A DNA stretch of 64,000 nt from JBIYSM02 sp044759095 (GCF_044759095.2 NZ_JBIYSM020000006.1:53713-117712), one strand, 5' to 3'; positions 35,574-43,837 are shown, counted from the first letter of the stretch. Numbers and translations: made by a program. Notes: a model not told the origin generated them from the letters alone.

Positions 35574-36908
35574 TTAGAAGAGACCAAGAGAATGAAGGAA
35601 AACGACAAGGATCGCGATGGGAGCGACGTAACGAAGCATCAGCAGCCATCCTGCAAAGAGGCGCTTGCCTAAAGGGGAATTCGCCTTAAGCTCGGCGAGC
35701 AGCACTTCCCGCTTCATTTTGAGCGGAACGAAAAACGAGATAAGCAGGGCACCGAGCGGCATCAGCACATTGCTCACCAGGAAGTCAGCTGCATCAAACA
35801 CCGTTTTTCCAAAGAAAGTCACTTCCTTTAGCACCCCAAATGAGAGTGCGGACGGCACGCCGCATAGAAAAATCAGCAAACCGACCAGCCAGGAGGTTGT
35901 TTTCCGTTTTTTCTCTTCTCCTTTTGCAAAGGAAGCCACGATGATTTCCAGCATCGAGAATGCAGAGGTCAGCGTAGCAAACAGAAAAAGCGCCAGGAAC
36001 ACGGCAAAAAACAGACCGCCGAACGGAATCTGTTCAAACACCGACGGCAAGACGATGAACAAGAGACCCGGTCCCGCTGTCGGCTCTACGCCCAGTGAAA
36101 AGACCGCCGGAAAGATCGCGAGCCCTGCGAACAGGGAAACCAACAGGTTCATTCCTACGATAAAAGAAGCGGAACGAGTCAAATTTTCCTTTTTTGACAA
36201 ATAGGAGCTGTACGTTACCATGACGGAAACCCCTACACTCAAGGAGAAAAACGACTGCCCCATCGCATACAGCACAGATTGTGAAGTCAATGCCGAAAAG
36301 TCCGGGCTGAGGAAGAACGACACCCCTGCCATCGCTCCCTCCAGCGTCAACGAGCGCAGCATCAGGATGATGAACAGGATAAAGAGAGCCGGCATCATAT
36401 ACTTGTTGGCGGATTCAATCCCGTTTTGAATGCCGCGAGCGACAATCACGATGGTCACCACCAGAAAAGCAAGCTGCCCGACGAGGGACGCGACGGGATC
36501 GGCAATGACTTGTCCGAAAAGCTTGTCGTACGGAAGCCCTTTCAGTTGGCCAGTCACACTGCGGAGCAAATAGTTCATGATCCAGCCGCCGACCACGCTG
36601 TAAAACGAGAGCAGGATGAAGCAAGTGACAATCCCCAGCCGTCCAACCCAGTGCCACCCCGTACCGGGGGCAATCGTTTGATAGGCACTCACTGCTTCCC
36701 GCTGCGTGCTGCGTCCGATGACAAACTCCCCGATGAGCAGAGGCATTCCAATCAGGACGGTAAAAAGAAGAAACAAAAGAAAAAAAGCCCCTCCTCCGCT
36801 TGTTCCCACTACATAGGGAAATTTCCAGATGGCTCCCAAGCCGATCGCGGAACCGGCAGCCGCCAGAATAAATCCCAGTTTGCTTGTCCACTGTTCTTTC
36901 TGTTGCAT
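35574..36908 (-). CDS. sodium-dependent amino acid transporter, NSS family
   Basis: A 444-residue neurotransmitter:sodium symporter-family protein with about eleven membrane segments. TM1 is GFILAAAGSAIGLGAIWKFPYV, the unwound Na+/substrate site motif, and TM6 has YAMGQSFFSLSVGVSVMVTY. Bacterial members such as MhsT take up hydrophobic amino acids. Its upstream region holds a T-box antiterminator, so control by an uncharged tRNA is suggested, but the leader is abnormal and a dispersed repeat lies between it and the start codon. Confidence 0.92.
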   Translation of the reverse strand: MQQKEQWTSKLGFILAAAGSAIGLGAIWKFPYVVGTSGGGAFFLLFLLFTVLIGMPLLIGEFVIGRSTQREAVSAYQTIAPGTGWHWVGRLGIVTCFILLSFYSVVGGWIMNYLLRSVTGQLKGLPYDKLFGQVIADPVASLVGQLAFLVVTIVIVARGIQNGIESANKYMMPALFILFIILMLRSLTLEGAMAGVSFFLSPDFSALTSQSVLYAMGQSFFSLSVGVSVMVTYSSYLSKKENLTRSASFIVGMNLLVSLFAGLAIFPAVFSLGVEPTAGPGLLFIVLPSVFEQIPFGGLFFAVFLALFLFATLTSAFSMLEIIVASFAKGEEKKRKTTSWLVGLLIFLCGVPSALSFGVLKEVTFFGKTVFDAADFLVSNVLMPLGALLISFFVPLKMKREVLLAELKANSPLGKRLFAGWLLMLRYVAPIAILVVFLHSLGLF

Positions 36909-36942
36909 GTTGTTGCTTTGCTCTCCTCTCCTACCTGTAAAT

Positions 36943-37042
36943 TAAGAAAACCCACCCGGCATTAGCTAACGCTTCGCCGGGCGGGGCCCCGAACACTTTT
37001 CTAGCGGCTGTATGGGATGTCCAAATTTATAAATTCTTATAC
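36943..37042 (+). repeat. dispersed repeat, full copy 3
   Basis: A 100-bp copy from TAAGAAAACCCACCCGGC to TTTATAAATTCTTATAC. It has the short ACGCTT loop version of the CCCGGC/GCCGGG stem. It appears identical to copy 4 over about 98 bases. It lies in the 5' leader of the NSS transporter, downstream of the T-box terminator. Confidence 0.97.
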
Positions 37043-37046
37043 ACTG

Positions 37047-37135
37047 AAAAAATCCCGTCCCCTCAAAAGGGACGAGTTGTTCTCGCGGTACCACCCTTGT
37101 TCCGATACCCCGCGTACTCGTCTCTATCATCACTT
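37047..37135 (-). promoter_or_regulatory. T-box antiterminator/terminator without specifier stem
   Basis: On the minus strand AAGGGTGGTACCGCG is an exact T-box consensus. AAGGG can pair with CCCTT and GCG with CGT across a TGGTACC bulge (antiterminator). The competing terminator CGTCCC-TTTTGA-GGGACG ends in six T residues. Upstream is only GATGATAGAGACGAGTACGC and then AT-rich DNA; there is no room for a Stem I with a specifier loop. GACGAGT also pairs with ACTCGTC downstream of the T-box. A TGGT bulge would match a tRNA with A as discriminator base. Confidence 0.75.
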
Positions 37136-37211
37136 TTTTAGTAGTATTAAAATATTTATTAGTAAATCTATAACAATTCGCTGCCGAATACAAGGTATTT
37201 ATATGAAGACG

Positions 37212-37253
37212 GAAAAATAAAAAGCGAGGGGATGAAGGAATCTCCTCGCTTTT
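37212..37253 (-). terminator. terminator of ylaN
   Basis: AAAAGCGAGG/CCTCGCTTTT stem followed by TATTTTT on the minus strand; it touches the ylaN stop codon. Confidence 0.88.
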
Positions 37254-37538
37254 CTAGCATTTGCTATCATACAGTTCGTGAAGATGGGCCAGCTTGCGTT
37301 CCAACGAGCCCATGATTTCACGCCCGATCTCCTCGTCGATCAAACCCAAACGAACAGCAAATTCCACTTCGCGCGACAGACCGAACATCTGTGTGTCCAG
37401 TACTTCCTCATACAGAGGGCACTGCGGCATGGTCAGGTTTTCCATCTGTACGTCAATCAGCTTGTAGATCTTTTCCGCGTCTGCTCGCAACAATGCTAGC
37501 GCTTTTTGTTCCAAGTCGGGAATATTAACCTCTGCCAA
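37254..37538 (-). CDS. ylaN: YlaN-family protein
   Basis: A 94-residue protein nearly co-linear with Bacillus YlaN, including the invariant stretch QMENLTMPQCPLYEEVLDTQMF and GLSREVEFAVRLGL. YlaN is reported to modulate Fur/iron homeostasis and is essential under some conditions. The TTG at 37538 was chosen because GGAGGGATAGG lies just upstream and the length then equals the family's; the longer frame reads through the leader. Confidence 0.93.
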   Translation of the reverse strand: MAEVNIPDLEQKALALLRADAEKIYKLIDVQMENLTMPQCPLYEEVLDTQMFGLSREVEFAVRLGLIDEEIGREIMGSLERKLAHLHELYDSKC

Positions 37539-37630
37539 ACCTATCCCTCCGTTTGCCACCATCCTTACCTTACATAGTACGCCATTCTGACGCATTTGAA
37601 AAGGGGAGATGGGGACATAACTGCATTTGG

Positions 37631-38557
37631 CTAAAAGATGCTGAGGTTCCATATCTCCGAAAGGGATTCCAGCAGTCTCACTCCCGCAATGGAATTGCCC
37701 TTGTCGTCGAGGGCCGGGCCGTACACGCCGATCCCCATCCGGTTTGGAACTGTGGCCATAATGCCCCCCGCCACTCCGCTCTTCGCCGGTATCCCCGCTT
37801 CAATGGCAAATTCCCCGGATGCATTGTACATTCCGCAGGTTACCATGAACGTCTTGCAGATTCGGGCTACATCCCGGGGGATGATCGATACGCCGGTTTG
37901 CAGATCTTTTCCATCTGCGGCCAACACAACTGCCAATTGAGCAACTTCCCGCGATGTGACCTCGATGGCGCAATGCCGGAAGTACAAATCCAGCGTTTCT
38001 TCCACATCGCCTGTGAGAACGCCGCTGTCTTTCATAAAGTAGGCGAGTGCCCTGTTCCGGTCCGCGGTCAGCTTCTCCGAACGGTACACTTCTTCGTTGA
38101 CGCGAAAATCCTGCATGCCTGTCATGCGCGAGAGCAGGTTCATAATGCGCTCCAGCCGCTCTTCCACGCTGCTTCCCGCAATCATGTCGCAGACGGCAAT
38201 GGCCCCGGCATTGATCATGGGATTGAGCGGTTTGTGCGGCTTGATCGTCTCCAGTTTCACGATCGAGTTAAACGGGTCACCTGTCGGTTCCTTCCCCACC
38301 CGCTGGAAGACGTAGTCCGTTCCCCTGTCACAAATAGCGAGAATCAGGGTAAAGATCTTCGAGATACTTTGAAGCGTGAAGGGAATATCCACATCCCCGG
38401 CCGTTAGTACCGTCCCGTCCAATAGACAGACGCACGCCCCCAGACGGTCCGGATCCTGCTTGGCCAATTCCGGAATGTAACTCGCCACCGCACCGTGTCT
38501 GGTGTGGGTGGCCGCCTCAGCCAGCGCGTCTTGCAGCTGCTTGTGTGCCATGTCCAT
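37631..38557 (-). CDS. glsA: glutaminase
   Basis: A 308-residue serine-dependent beta-lactamase-fold glutaminase that hydrolyses glutamine to glutamate and ammonia. The catalytic S-x-x-K is in TLQSISKIFTL; NPMINAGAI, the EEVYRSE region and the SGVAGGIM loop are present. The start at 38557 follows AGAGGTAGAAATAAC. The glsA-ylaN order equals ylaM-ylaN of B. subtilis. patB lies upstream with 31 bases between, so a patB-glsA-ylaN unit is possible. Confidence 0.93.
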   Translation of the reverse strand: MDMAHKQLQDALAEAATHTRHGAVASYIPELAKQDPDRLGACVCLLDGTVLTAGDVDIPFTLQSISKIFTLILAICDRGTDYVFQRVGKEPTGDPFNSIVKLETIKPHKPLNPMINAGAIAVCDMIAGSSVEERLERIMNLLSRMTGMQDFRVNEEVYRSEKLTADRNRALAYFMKDSGVLTGDVEETLDLYFRHCAIEVTSREVAQLAVVLAADGKDLQTGVSIIPRDVARICKTFMVTCGMYNASGEFAIEAGIPAKSGVAGGIMATVPNRMGIGVYGPALDDKGNSIAGVRLLESLSEIWNLSIF

Positions 38558-38588
38558 GTTATTTCTACCTCTGTTGTTTTGGATAGTA

Positions 38589-39758
38589 TTATCCATTCAG
38601 GGCTTTGTCCAGTCGCTTCATCGCCTCTTCCACTGTGGCACGCGGGCAGGCAAAATTGATTCGCTGGAACCCCGCCCCCTGCTTTCCGAACGATGCGCCG
38701 TCACTCAAGCCGATCCTTGCCTGTTTGACGAGCCATGTTTTCAGTTCGCCATGAGGGATTCCCGAGTCGCGAAAATCCATCCAGCCCAGGTACGTCGCTT
38801 CCGGGATCCGCATTTTCACCTGTGGGATGCGCTCATGCAGATACTGATGAATATAGGTTGCGTTTCCATGGAGATACACGAGCAGATCGTCCAGCCATGG
38901 TTCTCCTTCCCGATAGGCAGTCGTCATCGCTTCGATTCCAAACACATTGAGAAATTCCAGACCCAGCTTGCGCATCGCATCGCGGAAAGCGCGGAGAATT
39001 CTCGGGTTTTCTGAGAGGGCAAGCGATGAGAAAAGGCCTGCCAGGTTGAACGTTTTGCTCGTAGAGATAAACGTGATGCTTTGCTGAGACAAAGCGGACG
39101 GAAGGGAATAATACGGAACGTGTCTTCCTTTTTCGTAGACAAGATCAGCGTGAATTTCGTCCGACACCACTATGATGTCCCGTTGCGCACAAATGGTCCC
39201 CAGGCGCTCCAGCTCTTCTCGAGTCCACACTCTGCCGACCGGGTTGTGCGGACTGCACAAAATCAGCAGTTTGGTTCTCTCGTCGAGCTTCTTACAGAGA
39301 TCATCCAAATCCATGCCATACGTTCCGTCCGTTTCACGAAGCGGGTTTTCAACGACTTGACAGCCTCGATTTTCGACCGCTTGATAAAAGTGATAATAGA
39401 CGGGACTTTGCACGATTACCTTGTCCCCAGGCTTTGTAAATGCCTCTACGGCAATGTGCAGTCCGGGAACAATTCCGGGAACCGTTGTCATGGAAGAGGG
39501 CGATACCGTCACCCCAAATCGGCGGTCAATCCAATCCGCGGCCGCATGAAACATTTCTTTTGGCTTGCCCGGATAGCCGTAAATCGGATGCTTCGCTCGC
39601 TTCACTACCGCGTCAACCACGCAAGGAGGACATGCAAAATCCATATCTGCTACCCATAACGGCAGCACGTCCTGCGTCCCAAACACTTCCTGCCGGTAAT
39701 CCCATTTGATGCTGTTCGTTCCCTCTCGATCGATGATGGCGTCAAATGGCCTGTTCAT
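38589..39758 (-). CDS. patB: MalY/PatB-type C-S lyase aminotransferase
   Basis: A 389-residue fold-type I PLP enzyme of the MalY/PatB group (cystathionine beta-lyase, homocysteine synthesis). Motifs are LPLWVADMDFACPP, CSPHNPVGRVW, VSDEIHADLVY and the PLP lysine in STSKTFNLAGL. PatB-like function is favoured over aspartate aminotransferase by the N-terminal NSIKWDY signature. GGGAGGAGAGAAA precedes the ATG. metA, which makes its precursor pathway's activated homoserine, is in the same window but not linked. Confidence 0.88.
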   Translation of the reverse strand: MNRPFDAIIDREGTNSIKWDYRQEVFGTQDVLPLWVADMDFACPPCVVDAVVKRAKHPIYGYPGKPKEMFHAAADWIDRRFGVTVSPSSMTTVPGIVPGLHIAVEAFTKPGDKVIVQSPVYYHFYQAVENRGCQVVENPLRETDGTYGMDLDDLCKKLDERTKLLILCSPHNPVGRVWTREELERLGTICAQRDIIVVSDEIHADLVYEKGRHVPYYSLPSALSQQSITFISTSKTFNLAGLFSSLALSENPRILRAFRDAMRKLGLEFLNVFGIEAMTTAYREGEPWLDDLLVYLHGNATYIHQYLHERIPQVKMRIPEATYLGWMDFRDSGIPHGELKTWLVKQARIGLSDGASFGKQGAGFQRINFACPRATVEEAMKRLDKALNG

Positions 39759-39906
39759 TTTCTCTCCTCCCTTTTTTTACCTGTCCAGCTTTCAGCATAA
39801 CCGTTTCACACGGCGATTCACAAGAGGATACCCGTTTGCCCTATGTTGCCTGCTTGCGGTACAATGAAGCATGCAGAATGAATGGAGAAGCACGGAGGTA
39901 TCAGCC

Positions 39907-40413
39907 ATGTCAGATGTGATCGTGTTTACAGGAGCGGTGTCGTTCCCCATCACCCTCGACCCCAGTGTGTGGATTTTTGACGACCGTAAAATCAATTTGC
40001 GCACCTATCGGGGAGAGGCGGAATGGGAAGACGACTCGCAAGCGGATTACCTGAAAGGGACGGGTGCCCAGTGGGACAAGGAACTGAGGGAAGGCGCAGC
40101 GCTGCCCTCGGAGCGGCGCAGTCTTCTGGAAGTGCGGAAAGCACTGGAGGGAGATTACGGCATGCGTCTCGCGCCTTTCATCGAGAATGCAAAGCCGCTG
40201 CCGGAAGCAACTCATGTCGTGATTCATTGCCGAAATGGCGAGAGCCACAAGCTTCCGATTGAAAAAGCAAAGCGGGCCATCCTGCAGTTTGCAAAGGACG
40301 GAAAGCCCATCCGGGAAAATGGTCCTGTCTATCTCTACTTGCCTGAGACCTGGCTTTCGGGAGGAGAACCGATTCATTCCATTGCATCCCTGGAATTTGT
40401 CAAAAGCGAATAG
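39907..40413 (+). CDS. conserved protein of unknown function
   Basis: A 168-residue soluble protein; ATG at 39907 follows CACGGAGGTATCAGCC. I do not recognise the family. It starts MSDVIVFTGAVSFPITLDP, has a charged central part, and ends with a HCRNGESHKLPIEKAKRAI helix and LYLPETWLSGGEP. No membrane segment or catalytic motif is visible. Confidence 0.7.
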   Translation: MSDVIVFTGAVSFPITLDPSVWIFDDRKINLRTYRGEAEWEDDSQADYLKGTGAQWDKELREGAALPSERRSLLEVRKALEGDYGMRLAPFIENAKPLPEATHVVIHCRNGESHKLPIEKAKRAILQFAKDGKPIRENGPVYLYLPETWLSGGEPIHSIASLEFVKSE

Positions 40414-40429
40414 GTGCCTGCAAGTAAAG

Positions 40430-40462
40430 AAGAGCCGTCCCGCTTGGGGATGGCTCTTTTAT
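40430..40462. terminator. bidirectional terminator
   Basis: AAGAGCCGTCCC/GGGGATGGCTCTT stem with TTTAT after it, between the unknown gene at 39907 and sda. Confidence 0.82.
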
Positions 40463-40475
40463 CTGGATGTGTCGG

Positions 40476-40613
40476 TCAAGCAGTCGCTTCCGTACCGTAC
40501 ATGCTACGTCTCTGCATTTCCGCAAACAGGAGCTCTATAAATGCGGGGTCTAGTTGAAGGTCGACAGCACGTTGGTATACTTCTATCAACATCTGATCGC
40601 TCAAGTATTTCAC
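40476..40613 (-). CDS. sda: sporulation histidine kinase inhibitor Sda
   Basis: A 45-residue protein, MKYLSDQMLIEVYQRAVDLQ...FIELLFAEMQRRS, matching the helical hairpin of Sda (LSDELLIESY, FIELIENEIKRRS in B. subtilis). Sda binds the KinA dimerisation domain and blocks sporulation when replication is perturbed. The GTG start follows GGGGGTGA. A DnaA-box cluster sits just upstream, as in the known DnaA-controlled sda, which strongly supports the call despite the short length. Confidence 0.9.
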   Translation of the reverse strand: MKYLSDQMLIEVYQRAVDLQLDPAFIELLFAEMQRRSMYGTEATA

Positions 40614-40644
40614 GCCAGTCACCCCCATCTCGTTTCATGTGCCC

Positions 40645-40790
40645 ATTGTAGCACGCGAATCGGCAACGAACAATCGTTCCGATATCCACAGCGCATGTGG
40701 ACATCATGTGAGTAAGGTGTGGGCAAGCTGTGTACAACAGGACAAAAGCTAGTACTTTCGATGTGGATTGAAATCCCGATCTTATCCACA
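40645..40790 (-). promoter_or_regulatory. sda promoter with DnaA-box cluster
   Basis: Promoter on the minus strand: TTGTTC (40668-40673), 17-bp spacer, TACAAT (40645-40650). Directly upstream are a perfect DnaA box TTATCCACA at 40782-40790, single-mismatch boxes ATATCCACA at 40682-40690 and TTGTACACA (minus strand) at 40729-40737, and weaker ones at 40696, 40718 and 40762. The layout mirrors the multi-box sda promoter of B. subtilis. Confidence 0.85.
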
Positions 40791-40839
40791 TGACGTCGGA
40801 ATTTGTCGAACGATTGCAGGAATATTTGCCATATTTGAG

Positions 40840-40937
40840 TAAGAAAACCCACCCGGCATTAGCTAACGCTTCGCCGGGCGGGGCCCCGAACACTTTTCTA
40901 GCGGCTGTATGGGATGTCCAAATTTATAAATTCTTAT
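40840..40937 (+). repeat. dispersed repeat, full copy 4
   Basis: Same sequence as copy 3 from TAAGAAAACCC to AAATTCTTAT, then the right flank changes to CTACCAAGAAAAC. It lies between the rocD terminator and the sda regulatory region. Confidence 0.97.
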
Positions 40938-40944
40938 CTACCAA

Positions 40945-40969
40945 GAAAACCGGGGTTTTCCCCGGTTTC
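40945..40969 (-). terminator. terminator of rocD
   Basis: GAAACCGGGG/CCCCGGTTTTC hairpin just after the rocD stop and adjacent to repeat copy 4. Confidence 0.88.
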
Positions 40970-40976
40970 TTCTCTC

Positions 40977-42191
40977 TTATTCAGCTGCTGCGGCCGTCTT
41001 TACGTGAAGAACTTGTTTGATACGCTCGATCGCCCAATCCAGCTCCTCCTGGGAAATGACCAGCGGAGGTGCAAAGCGGATGGTCGTTTCGTGCGTTTCC
41101 TTGCACAAGAGCCCCAGCTCCTTCAGTTTTTCGCAGTACGGGCGGGCGGCCGTTTTCAGTTCCAGGCCGATAAACAGGCCTCTGCCGCGAACTTCCTGGA
41201 TCAGGGGATTTTCGATTTCCTGCAGCTTCTCGAGAAAGTACTGGCCAAGCTCACGGGATCGTTCCGTCAGCTCCTCTTCGACCAAAACGTCCATCGCGGC
41301 AACCGCTACCGCACAGCCGAGCGGATTCCCGCCAAAGGTGGACCCGTGGGAACCCGGTTCGAATACGCCGAGAATCTCCCTGTCTGCGGCCACGGCAGAG
41401 ATCGGGAACACCCCTCCGCCCAGTGCTTTCCCCATGATGTACACGTCAGGTTTCACGTCTTCCCAGTCGCTTGCGAACAGTTTGCCCGTTCGGCCGAAAC
41501 CGGTCTGGATTTCATCGCAAACCAGCAGGACGTTGTTTTCCTTGCAGACCGCCTGCGCTGCCTTGAGGAAACCCGGTTGCGGAATGACGATGCCGGCTTC
41601 CCCTTGAATCGGTTCAATCAGAAACGCTGCCGTATGGGGCGTGATCGCCTGCTTGAGAGCCTCGATATCGCCGTATGGGATCAGTTTGAAACCAGGTGTA
41701 AACGGCCCGAAGCCGCGCTTGTACTCATCGGCCGATGAGAACGAGGTTACCGTGATGGTGCGACCGTGGAAGTTGCCTTCACAGACGATGATTTCCGCTT
41801 GGTTTTCCGGTACTTTTTTCACTTCGTACGCCCAGCGTCTGACTGCTTTCAAGGCGGTTTCCACTGCTTCGGCACCCGTGTTCATCGGTAGGATCATGTT
41901 CTTGCCGGTCAGCTTTGCCAGCTTTTCGTAAAACACACCCAGTTGATCGTTGTAAAACGCGCGGGAAGTCAGCGTGACCTTATCGGCTTGATCCTTCAGG
42001 GCCTGAATGATCTTCGGATGACGGTGTCCCTGGTTGAGAGCGGAATAAGCGCTGAGCATATCCAGATACCGGTTGCCTTCCGGATCCTCCACCCATACGC
42101 CTTCCGCCTTGGAAATCACGATCGGCAGCGGATGATAGTTATGTGCACCGAATTGTTCGGTCTGATGAATCACGGATTGTGTCTTGCTCAT
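40977..42191 (-). CDS. rocD: ornithine aminotransferase
   Basis: A 404-residue class III PLP aminotransferase that converts ornithine to glutamate semialdehyde in arginine catabolism. Motifs are NTGAEAVETALKAVRRW, GNFHGRTI, LVCDEIQTGFGRTG and the PLP lysine in MGKALGGGVFP. The N-terminus HNYHPLPIVISKAEGVWVED is typical of RocD rather than ArgD. CTGAAGGAGGCAGAGCCT precedes the ATG. Divergent from rocR and preceded by a -24/-12-like promoter. Confidence 0.94.
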   Translation of the reverse strand: MSKTQSVIHQTEQFGAHNYHPLPIVISKAEGVWVEDPEGNRYLDMLSAYSALNQGHRHPKIIQALKDQADKVTLTSRAFYNDQLGVFYEKLAKLTGKNMILPMNTGAEAVETALKAVRRWAYEVKKVPENQAEIIVCEGNFHGRTITVTSFSSADEYKRGFGPFTPGFKLIPYGDIEALKQAITPHTAAFLIEPIQGEAGIVIPQPGFLKAAQAVCKENNVLLVCDEIQTGFGRTGKLFASDWEDVKPDVYIMGKALGGGVFPISAVAADREILGVFEPGSHGSTFGGNPLGCAVAVAAMDVLVEEELTERSRELGQYFLEKLQEIENPLIQEVRGRGLFIGLELKTAARPYCEKLKELGLLCKETHETTIRFAPPLVISQEELDWAIERIKQVLHVKTAAAAE

Positions 42192-42229
42192 AGGCTCTGC
42201 CTCCTTCAGGTATGGTTGCTGTTTTCCTC

Positions 42230-42247
42230 ATTCAAGAATGATGCCAA
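42230..42247 (-). promoter_or_regulatory. sigma-54-type promoter of rocD
   Basis: Minus strand TTGGCAT, then CATTC, then TTGAAT. The GG (-24) and the expected GC (-12, here GA) are 12 bases apart, exactly as in the rocE promoter of this window. The -12 element departs from consensus by one base. Confidence 0.7.
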
Positions 42248-42354
42248 CGTGAGACTAGCGTCCTTCTCGTACGTTCTCCCTTGATATCGACTCAAATGGA
42301 AAAATTTTTTTGCATGGAAAGCCTATCCGTTGCAGGAGAAGATGCAGAAAAGTT

Positions 42355-42382
42355 TTGCACTTTTTCAAATCTATGATAAAAT
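42355..42382 (+). promoter_or_regulatory. sigma-A promoter of rocR
   Basis: TTGCAC, 16-bp spacer, TAAAAT with an upstream TG (extended -10). Two TTTTGCA-type half sites nearby could be RocR sites, which is inference. Confidence 0.5.
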
Positions 42383-42412
42383 TTTATCTATTGTGAAAGG
42401 AAGGTGGAATCG

Positions 42413-43837
42413 GTGAACATTCAGCAGGACTTGAGCAATTGGAAAACCTTTCTGACGATGTATGAACGAATTCTCGACGAAATCAACGAAGGCGTACACG
42501 TCATCGACACGAATGGCACCTCCATCGTTTACAATCGAAAAATGACCGAACTGGAGTCCATGAGTAAAGAAGATGTACTGGGCAAAAACTTATTGGAGGT
42601 GTTCCAGTTCCCACAGGGACAGGAAAGCACGCTGCTCGCTGCGCTGCGAAAAGGAAAAAGCATCCGCAACGTGAGGCAGACCTACTTCAATGACAAGGGC
42701 AAGGAAATTACCACCATCAACAACACTTACCCCATCAAGGACGGAGATTGTGTGATCGGAGCAGTCGAGATTGCCAATGATGTAACCAAGATGGAGCGGC
42801 TCATCCGGGAGAATTTGCTGGAAAAGAGCGGCGTCCGGTTTACGTTTGACAGCATCATCGGCGAAAGCGAGGCCATTCGGGACGTGGTGGAAAATGCGAA
42901 GCGTGCCGCCCGCACCTCCTCTTCCGTACTGGTGGTCGGGGAAACCGGCACAGGCAAAGAGCTGTTCGTGCAAAGCATCCATCAGGCCAGTCTCCGCTCC
43001 GCAGGTCCCTTCATCTCGCAAAACTGCGCCGCATTGCCGGACAGCTTGATTGAGGGACTGCTGTTTGGAACCACACGGGGCGCTTTTACCGGAGCCATTG
43101 AACGACCAGGCCTGTTTGAACAGGCGGAAGGCGGCACGCTGTTTCTTGACGAGATCAACTCGCTTAGTATGCCGTTGCAGGCAAAATTGCTGCGGGCCCT
43201 GCAGGAAAAATCCATCCGCAGAATCGGCGATACCAAAGACCGGGCCATCAACGTCCGCATCATCGCCGCAATCAACGAAGATCCCGTCGAAGCCATCTCC
43301 CATCAGCGCCTTCGCAAGGACCTGTACTACCGACTGGGCGTAGTCACGCTGTTCCTCCCTTCTCTGCGCGATCGCAAAGAGGACATCATGCTTCTCGTCG
43401 ACCACTTCATCCGAAAATACAATCAGTTGTTCCAGATGAAGGTAGAGCGTGTAAGTGAGGAGGTTCGTGAGTTTTTCCTTCAGTACGACTGGCCGGGAAA
43501 CGTTCGGGAACTGCAGCATCTGATTGAGGGCGCCATGAACCTGATGGTGGATGAAACCGTCATGACGATGGAGCACCTCCCTATACGCCGCAACCACCGA
43601 CGAACGCAGAGCACGAAGGAACACAACCTGCGAACGGAATGGAACGAGGACATCAAGCCGCTAAAGGACAAGCTGAAGGAATTTGAAACAGCATACATTC
43701 AACACGTTGTAGCCAGACACAATGGAAATGTCTCCCGTGCGGCAAAGGAGCTGATGATCAGCCGCCAAAGTCTGCAGTATCGGCTGCGCAAGCTGGGTAT
43801 GAAGCGCGGATCACAATCGCCAAATCGCTTTGCATGA
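42413..43837 (+). CDS. rocR: sigma-54-dependent activator RocR
   Basis: A 474-residue enhancer-binding protein: N-terminal PAS-like sensor (about 15-125, MYERILDEINEGVHVIDTNG), AAA+ core with Walker A GETGTGKELF, the sigma-54 contact motif GAFTGA (in TTRGAFTGAIERPG), Walker B GGTLFLDEIN, and a Fis-type helix-turn-helix at the C-terminus (GNVSRAAKELMISRQSLQYRLRKLGM). RocR senses ornithine/citrulline and activates roc genes. The GTG at 42413 is better spaced from AAGGAAGG than the GTG at 42404. Confidence 0.94.
   Translation: MNIQQDLSNWKTFLTMYERILDEINEGVHVIDTNGTSIVYNRKMTELESMSKEDVLGKNLLEVFQFPQGQESTLLAALRKGKSIRNVRQTYFNDKGKEITTINNTYPIKDGDCVIGAVEIANDVTKMERLIRENLLEKSGVRFTFDSIIGESEAIRDVVENAKRAARTSSSVLVVGETGTGKELFVQSIHQASLRSAGPFISQNCAALPDSLIEGLLFGTTRGAFTGAIERPGLFEQAEGGTLFLDEINSLSMPLQAKLLRALQEKSIRRIGDTKDRAINVRIIAAINEDPVEAISHQRLRKDLYYRLGVVTLFLPSLRDRKEDIMLLVDHFIRKYNQLFQMKVERVSEEVREFFLQYDWPGNVRELQHLIEGAMNLMVDETVMTMEHLPIRRNHRRTQSTKEHNLRTEWNEDIKPLKDKLKEFETAYIQHVVARHNGNVSRAAKELMISRQSLQYRLRKLGMKRGSQSPNRFA

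Noticed and set aside
37017..37220. Recurring short ORFs beginning MSKFINSY (also at 40914, 45557, 55635, 59997)
   Set aside because: They start inside the dispersed repeat (ATGTCCAAATTTATAAATTC...) and diverge at once into terminators and antisense of real genes; they reflect the shared DNA sequence, not a protein family.
40504..40893. Recurring minus-strand ORFs beginning MFGAPPGEA (also at 30746 and 59575)
   Set aside because: They are the reverse reading of the repeat's GGGGCCCCGAACA core, lack ribosome binding sites and run antisense or across sda.
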